Below are positions 1 to 5,336 of a stretch of DNA of 5,336 nucleotides, in pieces. The stretch comes from Bacillota bacterium (GTDB taxonomy: Bacteria > Bacillota > Clostridia > Oscillospirales > Oscillospiraceae). The stretch's first letter is position 1; every line of letters starts with the position of its first letter. The position numbers were made by a program, and so were the translations under genes. The stretch covers positions 1 to 5,336 of the forward strand of contig WQUU01000127.1 of the NCBI GenBank assembly GCA_009781925.1, written 5' to 3'. Below the pieces are notes generated by a model. That model worked only from the letters and a program-made list of their open reading frames with translations, was not told where the DNA came from and ran no database searches.

Positions 1-3000
1 AGGCGCTGGCCGTGTCCATCGCCCAGAAAGCCCGCGTGGATATGGGCTATATGAAAGCCCTGACCGGGTTCACGGAGGAACAAATCGTCTCCGACCTCCA
101 GGGCGTTATCTTCAAGCTCCCCGCGCCCGCCGGCGGCGTTCCCGTCTATCAGGCCGCGGACGAATACCTTTCGGGCAACGTCCGCGACAAACTGCGGATC
201 GCGGTACAGGCGGCCGAAAGCAACCCCGATTATCTCCCCAACGTCAAGGCTCTGGAACTGGCGCAGCCGAAAGACCTTGAAGCCTCCGAAATCTCCGTCA
301 GGCTCGGCTCGACGTGGATTGATCCGCTGTATATCCGGCAGTTCATGTTTGAGCTGCTCCAACCATCGCGCTACCTGCGCAATCAGCTTGAAGTCCACTA
401 TTCCGAGCATTCGGGCGAATGGAACATCGCCGGGAAAACAAAAGCCGGGTACGGCGACGTGCTCGCCACGGCGACTTACGGCACGGAGCGGGCAAACGCC
501 TACAAGATCATCGAGGACACGCTTAACCTCAAAGACGTTCGTATCTATGACACAAAATATGTGGACGGAAAAGAGACCCGCGTCCTCAACAAAAAGGAAA
601 CCACCGTCGCGGGACAAAAGCAGGAGGCGATCAAACAGGCGTTTGCCGACTGGATTTTCCGCGACCCCGAACGCCGGCAGAACCTTGTTAAGCTCTACAA
701 TGAGCGGTTTAACAGCGTGCGCCCCCGCGAGTACGACGGCTCTCACATCGAGTTCGCCGGCATGAGTCCCGAAATATCGCTCAAACAGCACCAGAAGGAC
801 GCTATCGCCCGTATCCTCTACGGCGGGAACACCCTGCTGGCGCACGAAGTGGGTGCCGGCAAAACCTTTGAAATGGTGGGCGCCGCGATGGAGGCAAAGC
901 GCCTGGGTCTCTGCCAGAAAAGCCTCATCGCCGTCCCCAACCACCTGACCGAGCAGATGGCGTCGGAGTTTTTGCGCCTGTATCCGTCCGCGAATATCCT
1001 TGTGGCGTCGAAAAAGGATTTTGAGACACAGAACCGCAAAAAGTTCTGCGCGAAGATCGCCACCGGTGATTACGACGCCGTGATCATCGGACACAGCCAG
1101 TTTGAGCGGATACCGCTGTCCAAAGAGCGGCAGGAGCGGCTCCTGCGGGAGCAAATTTTCGATATTACTCAGGGGATCGAGGAACTCAAAGACAGCGGCG
1201 GCGAGCGGTTCACGATCAAGCAGATGGAAAAGACAAAGAAATCACTTGAAACGCGGCTTGACAAGCTCACCGACGACAGCCGCAAGGATGATGTGGTCAC
1301 ATTCGAGCAGCTCGGCGTGGATCGCCTGTTTGTGGACGAGTCACACGCCTACAAAAATCTCTTTTTGTATACGAAAATGCGGAACGTGGCGGGTTTGTCG
1401 CAGTCCGAGGCGCAGAAATCATCGGATATGTTCATGAAGTGCCGCTATATGGACGAAGTGACCGGCGGCAAGGGCGTTGTATTCGCCACCGGCACCCCCG
1501 TAACCAACTCGATGGCGGAGCTGTATACCGTTCAGCGGTATTTGCAGTATGACGCGCTGGCGGCCAAGAACCTCGTTCACTTTGACGCCTGGGCATCCAC
1601 GTTCGGAGAGACCCAAACGTCGATAGAATTGGCGCCGGAAGGAAATGGATACCGGGCCCGGACACGCTTCGCTAAGTTCAACAATCTCCCTGAGCTGATG
1701 TCAATGTTCAAAGAGACGGCCGACATCAAAACCGCCGACACGCTGGACTTGCCGCGACCCGCCGCCAATTTTCAGACGATTGTGGTCAAACCCACCGATA
1801 TTCAGAAAGAGATGGTGCAGGATTTATCCCAGCGCGCGAAAGATGTCCATGACAAAAAAGTCGAGCCGAACGTCGATAACATGCTCAAAATCACGTCGGA
1901 CGGCCGAAAAATCGGGCTGGATCAGCGATTGATGAACCCCATGCTGCCCGACGATCCGGCCAGCAAGGTCAACGTCTGCATGGAGAACATTTTCAGTATA
2001 TGGGAGCAAACAGCCGATAAAAGGCTGACCCAGCTTTGCTTTTGTGACTTCTCGACGCCGAACGCGGAGGGGCGCTTCAACGTCTACGACGATATGCGCG
2101 CGAAGCTGATCGCTAAAGGCGTTCCCGCCGATGAGGTCGCGTTTATCCACGAGGCCAACACGGAGGCGCAGAAAAAAGACCTGTTCGCCAAAGTCCGTCA
2201 GGGCAAAGTGCGCGTGTTGTTCGGCTCCACGTTCAAGATGGGCGCCGGCACCAATGTCCAAGACCGGCTCATTGCACTCCATGACCTGGACTGCCCCTGG
2301 CGTCCGGCTGACCTCGCCCAGCGCGCGGGGCGTATCGTCCGGCAGGGCAATCAAAATCCCGAAGTCCACATCTTCCGGTATGTGACCGAAGGGACGTTCG
2401 ACAGCTATTTATTCCAGACGCTGGAAAAGAAACAGGAGTTCATCTCACAGATCATGACCTCGAAATCGCCCGTCCGTTCCTGTGACGACGTGGACGAGGA
2501 GGCGTTATCCTACGCGGAGATCAAGGCACTGTGCGCGGGCAATCCGCTGATCGCGGAGAAGATGAACCTCGACATTGAGGTGGCCAAGCTCAAACTGCTC
2601 AAAGGCGCGTATCAGAGCCAGCAGTACCGGTTACAGGATAACCTGCTCACGAACTTCCCGAAGCAGATTGAGGCGTCTAAGGGCTATATCGAGGGCTTCA
2701 AGCGGGATATGGAGCGGCTTGAAGTCAACACCCACAAGGGCGAGGAAGGTATCTCCCCCATGACCATCGGCGGCAAGACTTATACCGACCGGAGCGAAGC
2801 CGGCGCCGCGCTGCTGGAAGCATGTAAATCCATCAAGTCCACGGAGCCGGTGAAGATCGGCAGCTACAGGGGTTTTGATATGCTGATCTCGTTCAGCAGT
2901 CTGAGCAAGGAGTTTACGGTGGATATGAAAGGCTCTATGACGCACACCGCTTTCCTGGGCGACGACGGCGCCGGCAACATCACCCGCATCAACAACGCTT

Positions 3001-3341
3001 TTGACCGGATACCCCAGCGGCTCCAGTCGGTCGAGGCACAGCTCCAAACGTACTACGAGCAAACGGAGAACGCCAAAGCCGAGCTTGAAAAGCCGTTCGC
3101 GCTTGAACAGGAGCTTGCCGATAAGTCCGCGCGGCTCGCGGAGCTGGACGCAAAACTCAACATGGACGGGCGCGGCGACGCGGCGGTGATGCCCGACGCG
3201 GGGGAAATCGCGGCGAAAACCGAACCCGCCGCCAAAGGCAAGCCGTCCATCCTGGAGTCGTTGCGGCAGGGCGCCGAAAAGAGCCGCCAGATGTTCGACG
3301 GCAAGCCGGAAAAGACCAAATCAAAAGATATTTCGATATAG
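1..3341 (+). CDS. SNF2/DEAD-like helicase, C-terminal part of a large mobile-element (methylase-)helicase protein; 5'-partial
   Basis: This is an ATP-dependent superfamily 2 helicase or translocase module. The frame is open from base 3 (A-L-A-V before the GTG at 12), so the true start lies upstream. Residues are numbered from that GTG. Seen: Walker A HEVGAGKT (278-285), Walker B VDESH (441-445), motif III TGTP (493-496), a motif IV-like QLCFCDFSTP (674-683), motif V KMGAGTN (742-748) and motif VI QRAGRIVRQG (770-779). A charged helical insert (about 365-430) separates the early motifs from motif II. Residues 15-115 (GVIFKLP, EYLSGNVRDKL, LGSTWID) match the linker that follows the N6-adenine methylase domain in giant ICE and phage proteins. 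The tail (about 1003-1050) looks coiled-coil, then becomes Ala/Lys-rich and disordered. Known: relatives are often over 2000 aa and include the phage P1 DarB type, which protects DNA from type I restriction. Inferred: the missing N-terminus carries the methylase. The gene shares an operon with the mobC that follows. Confidence 0.88.
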   Translation, partial: ALAVSIAQKARVDMGYMKALTGFTEEQIVSDLQGVIFKLPAPAGGVPVYQAADEYLSGNVRDKLRIAVQAAESNPDYLPNVKALELAQPKDLEASEISVRLGSTWIDPLYIRQFMFELLQPSRYLRNQLEVHYSEHSGEWNIAGKTKAGYGDVLATATYGTERANAYKIIEDTLNLKDVRIYDTKYVDGKETRVLNKKETTVAGQKQEAIKQAFADWIFRDPERRQNLVKLYNERFNSVRPREYDGSHIEFAGMSPEISLKQHQKDAIARILYGGNTLLAHEVGAGKTFEMVGAAMEAKRLGLCQKSLIAVPNHLTEQMASEFLRLYPSANILVASKKDFETQNRKKFCAKIATGDYDAVIIGHSQFERIPLSKERQERLLREQIFDITQGIEELKDSGGERFTIKQMEKTKKSLETRLDKLTDDSRKDDVVTFEQLGVDRLFVDESHAYKNLFLYTKMRNVAGLSQSEAQKSSDMFMKCRYMDEVTGGKGVVFATGTPVTNSMAELYTVQRYLQYDALAAKNLVHFDAWASTFGETQTSIELAPEGNGYRARTRFAKFNNLPELMSMFKETADIKTADTLDLPRPAANFQTIVVKPTDIQKEMVQDLSQRAKDVHDKKVEPNVDNMLKITSDGRKIGLDQRLMNPMLPDDPASKVNVCMENIFSIWEQTADKRLTQLCFCDFSTPNAEGRFNVYDDMRAKLIAKGVPADEVAFIHEANTEAQKKDLFAKVRQGKVRVLFGSTFKMGAGTNVQDRLIALHDLDCPWRPADLAQRAGRIVRQGNQNPEVHIFRYVTEGTFDSYLFQTLEKKQEFISQIMTSKSPVRSCDDVDEEALSYAEIKALCAGNPLIAEKMNLDIEVAKLKLLKGAYQSQQYRLQDNLLTNFPKQIEASKGYIEGFKRDMERLEVNTHKGEEGISPMTIGGKTYTDRSEAGAALLEACKSIKSTEPVKIGSYRGFDMLISFSSLSKEFTVDMKGSMTHTAFLGDDGAGNITRINNAFDRIPQRLQSVEAQLQTYYEQTENAKAELEKPFALEQELADKSARLAELDAKLNMDGRGDAAVMPDAGEIAAKTEPAAKGKPSILESLRQGAEKSRQMFDGKPEKTKSKDISI

Positions 3342-3344
3342 ACG

Positions 3345-3350
3345 GGAGGA
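3345..3350 (+). promoter_or_regulatory. Ribosome binding site of mobC, unusually close to the ATG
   Basis: GGAGG lies at 3345-3349, three bases after the helicase stop codon, and only one base separates it from the ATG at 3351. The usual gap is 5-9 nt. No other ATG, GTG or TTG lies at a good distance in frame. The in-frame ATA at 3357 would have 7 nt but is a very rare start, and the TTG at 3369 is 19 nt away. The ATG is kept. Translation may depend on ribosomes terminating on the helicase gene just upstream. Confidence 0.6.
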
Positions 3351-3701
3351 ATGAGCATATCACAAAATTTGAAACGTCCGATTATCATTAAAATCCGCGT
3401 GACGGAAGCGGAGCGAAGCCTGATCGCCGAGAAAATGGCGGCGGCGGGCATACGCAACCGGGAAGCCTATCTTCGCAAAGTCGCGCTTGACGGGTACGTC
3501 GTCCGGCTTGACCTGGCCGACGTGAAGAAAATGGTCTCGCTGCTGCAGAACGCCACGAACAATCTCAATCAGATAGCCCGCCGCGCCAACGAAACGCGGA
3601 GCGTCTATGAGAGCGACATCAAGGACGTGCAGGCGAATTATGACCGGCTTTGGGATCAGGCGGGCGCTATCCTGCGGTCGCTGGCGAAAATACAGGGCTG
3701 A
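3351..3701 (+). CDS. mobC: MobC-family relaxosome accessory protein
   Basis: This 116-aa cytoplasmic DNA-binding protein matches the MobC family of mobilization proteins. Known members bind near oriT and help the relaxase open and nick the DNA during conjugative transfer. Seen: residues 10-48 have a ribbon-helix-helix-like layout, with a beta strand (PIIIKIRVTEAE) and then helices through GIRNREAYLRKVAL. Residues 64-82 carry the family's characteristic asparagine-rich LLQNATNNLNQIARRANET segment. The rest (about 85-115) looks helical, possibly coiled-coil. The length is normal for the family, with no frameshift or truncation. The gene sits 9 nt after the helicase gene with no promoter between, so the two are probably cotranscribed. 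A strong hairpin terminator begins 15 nt after its stop. A relaxase normally follows mobC in these elements, and none is present to the window end. The family call is firm; the exact oriT partner is unknown. Confidence 0.85.
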   Translation: MSISQNLKRPIIIKIRVTEAERSLIAEKMAAAGIRNREAYLRKVALDGYVVRLDLADVKKMVSLLQNATNNLNQIARRANETRSVYESDIKDVQANYDRLWDQAGAILRSLAKIQG

Positions 3702-3716
3702 AAGCGGTTATATCAC

Positions 3717-3768
3717 GGCTCGGCGGTCTGGTGCTTTCCGAAGGAAAGTACAGCCGCCGGGCTTTTTT
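3717..3768 (+). terminator. Rho-independent terminator of the helicase-mobC operon
   Basis: The 5' arm runs 3717-3739 and the 3' arm 3743-3763, around a GAA loop (3740-3742). From the loop outwards there are 9 pairs (GTGCTTTCC with GGAAAGTAC, including one G-T), a bulged G (3730 or 3731), 2 pairs, a bulged T3727, and CGGCGG (3721-3726) with CCGCCG (3754-3759). Four more pairs, including wobbles, join 3717-3720 to 3760-3763. The 3' arm runs into six T's (3763-3768). The length, GC-rich base and T-run fit an intrinsic terminator. If a relaxase gene once lay downstream, the hairpin could instead have acted as an attenuator. Confidence 0.85.
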
Positions 3769-3785
3769 GATTCACGGGCAAATCA

Positions 3786-3814
3786 TTGAAAAACGGGCGG
3801 AAATGTGATATAAT
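3786..3814 (+). promoter_or_regulatory. SigA/sigma-70 promoter for the AraC-family gene
   Basis: The -35 is TTGAAA (3786-3791), one base from the TTGACA consensus. The -10 is a perfect TATAAT (3809-3814) with a 17-nt spacer. TG at 3806-3807, one base before the -10, adds an extended -10 element. Transcription should begin near 3820-3822 and give a leader of roughly 110 nt. The promoter lies just past the mob terminator, so the regulator gene is transcribed independently of the backbone. Such a near-consensus site suggests strong expression unless it is repressed. Confidence 0.85.
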
Positions 3815-3835
3815 CGAGGAAAATCATTATTAATG

Positions 3836-3852
3836 TGGCATTCCCACTGCCA
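3836..3852 (+). repeat. Inverted repeat in the regulator leader (TGGCA-N7-TGCCA)
   Basis: TGGCA (3836-3840) and TGCCA (3848-3852) are perfect complements around a 7-nt spacer, about 15 bp downstream of the predicted transcription start. The position suits a roadblock-type operator for autoregulation, or a small leader hairpin. The overlapping GTGG (3835-3838) and CCAC (3844-3847) can also pair. The arms are only 5 nt long, so chance is a real alternative. Confidence 0.4.
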
Positions 3853-3869
3853 GATGACAAAACATCGTA

Positions 3870-3897
3870 TTCAAAGACATGACTTTTTGAATCATGT
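3870..3897 (+). repeat. Two interleaved inverted repeats in the regulator leader
   Basis: ACATGA (3877-3882) is complementary to TCATGT (3892-3897). TTCAAA (3870-3875) is complementary to TTTGAA (3886-3891). The arms alternate, so in RNA the two hairpins exclude each other. No nucleotide is left between 3891 and 3892 to span a stem, so a simple pseudoknot is unlikely. The structure lies 20 nt before the ribosome binding site of the regulator gene. It could be a DNA operator or a weak translational switch. The function is unproven. Confidence 0.4.
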
Positions 3898-3916
3898 TAT
3901 TGTAAAATATCCTTGA

Positions 3917-3923
3917 AGGGAGG
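3917..3923 (+). promoter_or_regulatory. Ribosome binding site that fixes the GTG start at 3930
   Basis: AGGGAGG (3917-3923, core GGAGG 3919-3923) stands 6 nt before the GTG at 3930, an ideal gap. The in-frame GTG at 3924 directly abuts the motif and is therefore less likely. No ATG is in frame nearby before the HTH domain. The peptide from 3930 begins exactly where an AraC DNA-binding domain normally does. Confidence 0.8.
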
Positions 3924-3929
3924 GTGCCT

Positions 3930-5336
3930 GTGAACTGGATACAAAGCCTGTCGAAAGCTCTTCAATACATTGAAGATCATTTGACCGATGAAATCAACAT
4001 GGATGCAATAGCAAGCCAATCATATACGTCAAGCTCTCATTTTCAGCTCGTTTTTCATTTGGTAATGGGTATGACCGTCGGCGAATATATACGCAATAGA
4101 CGGCTGAGTTTAGCCGCGCAAGATTTGTTGCAACCGAATATCAGAATTATTGATGTGGCTATGCGGTATCAGTATGATACACAAGAGAGTTTTTCCAAGG
4201 CGTTTATGCGGTTTCACGGTATACCCCCATCAAAAGTGCAGCGGGGAAAGATCAAGCTGTTTCACCCGCTGACTATCAATGTTACCATTCAAGGAGGATT
4301 TGACATGTCATTTAAGCTGATCGACGAGTTCTATTGGAACGACATCGAAGAACAAAAAGACGAAAAACTGACGGACGCCGAAAAATACAAAAGGCTCGTT
4401 AATTGGGCGGGTAACGCGAGGGGACGAAATCCAGGAGTTTTTGATGCGCTGACCGAATGGGTGCTGGACGATTCCCAATGGAACGAAGATAATCTCGCGG
4501 AAAATGAACAGATTTTAATGCAGGGCGTGTTTACACGGTTCAAAGAACAGAATGCGCGGCTTCGGGCATATTTGTTAGAATTAGAACCCTCCGGCGTAGT
4601 CAACGTAGCGGTTTTTCAGGCGTTGGATCGATTTGACAATGAGCTGACGGGGCGGTCACACAATGAGTATCTCCGGGAGACTGTCGCAAAGGTGTTCGGC
4701 GATTTTTCAGTCATGCTGAAGCGCGAAATACGGGCACTGATCGCTGGGAATAAAACAGGCCCCGCAGGTACAGATACCGTAGAAATCTATGGGTATATTA
4801 ACGTGTTAAAAGACTGCGACGCGGCGGTACAGTGGGCGTTGTTTATGCCGGATGCGGTCAAGGAACAGCAAAAGGGTTTCAAGGTAGATAGCTTCGAGTA
4901 TAAAAAAATGCCCGCGATGCGTTTTATCGGACGAGAGTGCGAAAAAAACGACATTGAGTGGCGGCTTGGCGCCATGCAAACGCTTAATGCGATGGCTGAA
5001 TATAAATCGGATTGCGACTACGATGTTTTGTTTCAGCATTTTTACGGATTAGGCGTGGATGTAGGTCAGTGGCATGGCTTTTGGGGACGATTCATGAAAG
5101 CGGACACGCCTGTGCCGGAAGGATTTACTTCTTTTGACTTCGTGCCACATCGGGTTGGCAAGGCGGGCACACCTTATATTTCTCAATTTGCGTTTGCTAC
5201 ATTCTCCGGCGACATGGAATCGCTGCATAAAAGCGAGGGCTACGATAGCGATGCTATGTATGATGTAACCAGAAACATTATGCTTGGGCAAGGCGTATCA
5301 ATTCCGTACCCGGATAAATATTGGACTGCGGAAGTT
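3930..5336 (+). CDS. AraC/XylS-family transcriptional regulator with GyrI-like effector-binding domain; 3'-partial
   Basis: This is a cytoplasmic one-component regulator: the N-terminus binds DNA and the C-terminus probably senses a small molecule. It has 469 codons and no stop by the window end. Seen: residues 5-104 form the double-HTH AraC domain. HTH1 is about 24-45 (MDAIASQSYTSSSHFQLVF) and HTH2 about 73-95 (IIDVAMRYQYDTQESFSKAF), followed by the family hallmark FHGIPPSKV (95-103). The usual Gly of the 'GY' pair in HTH2 is Gln81. Residues 108-125 form a hydrophobic bridge. Residues 127-300 are mostly helical, charged and not assigned to a domain. From about 317 (FKVDSFEYKKMPAMRFIG, later PVPEGFTSFDF and ISQFAFATFSG) the pattern fits a GyrI/BmrR-C effector-binding domain. 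Relatives with this domain often answer to drugs or hydrophobic compounds, but no ligand can be named here. The gene has its own promoter and lower GC (25/60 in 4021-4080) than the mob genes, which suggests acquired cargo. An internal ribosome site lies at 4291-4307. Confidence 0.85.
   Translation, partial: MNWIQSLSKALQYIEDHLTDEINMDAIASQSYTSSSHFQLVFHLVMGMTVGEYIRNRRLSLAAQDLLQPNIRIIDVAMRYQYDTQESFSKAFMRFHGIPPSKVQRGKIKLFHPLTINVTIQGGFDMSFKLIDEFYWNDIEEQKDEKLTDAEKYKRLVNWAGNARGRNPGVFDALTEWVLDDSQWNEDNLAENEQILMQGVFTRFKEQNARLRAYLLELEPSGVVNVAVFQALDRFDNELTGRSHNEYLRETVAKVFGDFSVMLKREIRALIAGNKTGPAGTDTVEIYGYINVLKDCDAAVQWALFMPDAVKEQQKGFKVDSFEYKKMPAMRFIGRECEKNDIEWRLGAMQTLNAMAEYKSDCDYDVLFQHFYGLGVDVGQWHGFWGRFMKADTPVPEGFTSFDFVPHRVGKAGTPYISQFAFATFSGDMESLHKSEGYDSDAMYDVTRNIMLGQGVSIPYPDKYWTAEV
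4291..4307 (+). promoter_or_regulatory. Internal ribosome binding site and in-frame ATG inside the regulator gene
   Basis: AAGGAGG (4291-4297) is followed after 7 nt by ATG (4305-4307), which is codon 126 of the AraC-type gene in the same reading frame. This is stronger than the site at the gene's own GTG start. Initiation here would give a protein of at least 344 residues lacking the whole HTH domain and holding only the helical region and the GyrI-like domain. The motif falls on codons for Gln-Gly-Gly, so it could also be a by-product of the protein sequence. The sequence match is certain; use in the cell is inferred. Confidence 0.55.

Noticed and set aside
12..14. GTG at 12 as the true start of the helicase
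   Set aside because: The frame is open and family-like (A-L-A before it) up to the window edge, no ribosome site can be seen, and related proteins continue far upstream.
1824..2369. 181-aa antisense ORF inside the helicase gene
   Set aside because: It lies opposite the conserved helicase motifs V and VI and is a composition effect of the GC-rich coding strand. No promoter or ribosome site was seen.
3053..3457. 134-aa antisense ORF spanning the helicase-mobC junction
   Set aside because: It is opposite two well-supported genes, is rich in Ser/Ala from reversed codons, and shows no initiation signal.
3607..3789. 60-aa + strand ORF overlapping the end of mobC
   Set aside because: It is a shifted frame inside mobC that reads through the terminator hairpin. 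It has no ribosome site and no recognisable protein pattern.
3820..3900. Inverted repeats as an oriT next to mobC
   Set aside because: The arms are short, no nick-site motif I can recognise is present, and they lie downstream of a promoter in the low-GC segment that belongs to the regulator gene, so a regulatory role is simpler.
3833..3916. 27-codon ORF in the leader with five His codons, ending just before the regulator's ribosome site; possible leader peptide
   Set aside because: Its only GAGGA (3816-3820) is 12 nt away and lies at or before the predicted transcription start, so it would not be on the mRNA. The His codons are scattered rather than in a run, and there is no terminator-antiterminator pair.
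4331..5291. Several 62-90 aa antisense ORFs opposite the AraC-type gene
   Set aside because: They are shadows of one continuous + strand frame that encodes recognisable domains. None has supporting signals.

Overview
The window looks like part of an integrative/conjugative or mobilizable element of a Clostridia-type Firmicute, carrying a regulator gene that differs from it in base composition. Three protein-coding regions are visible, all on the + strand. Two of them run off the ends of the window. The host assignment is inferred from the gene families and the strong GGAGG-type ribosome binding sites. No rRNA or housekeeping gene is present to confirm it.

Region 1 (1-3701) is the element backbone. 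The 3' part of a very large SNF2/DEAD-like helicase gene enters from the left, already open at base 1. It is followed after 9 nt by a small mobC-type relaxosome accessory gene, and the two almost certainly share a transcript. The helicase resembles the C-terminal half of the giant methylase-helicase 'polyvalent' proteins carried by ICEs and phages (the phage P1 DarB type). These are thought to act on, or protect, transferred DNA. MobC proteins help a relaxase act at oriT. Hand-counted GC for a sample line in mobC (3541-3600) is 35/60.

Region 2 (3702-3929) is a short intergenic control region. A long bulged hairpin with a T-run closes the mob operon. A near-consensus sigma-70/SigA promoter follows (TTGAAA, 17 nt, TATAAT, with an extended -10 TG), and then a roughly 110-nt AT-rich leader (21/60 GC in 3841-3900) with two inverted-repeat structures. 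No relaxase gene follows mobC directly, which is where one would usually be expected.

Region 3 (3930-5336) is a GTG-started AraC/XylS-family regulator, still open at the right edge after 469 codons. It has an N-terminal double helix-turn-helix and a long C-terminal part that ends in a GyrI-like effector-binding domain. The junction between the two parts carries a textbook internal ribosome binding site (AAGGAGG, 7 nt, ATG) in the same frame. The effector domain may therefore also be made as a separate protein, or the gene may be a fusion of two former neighbours. This is the least expected signal in the window. No CRISPR array, tRNA, insertion sequence or attachment site was seen.
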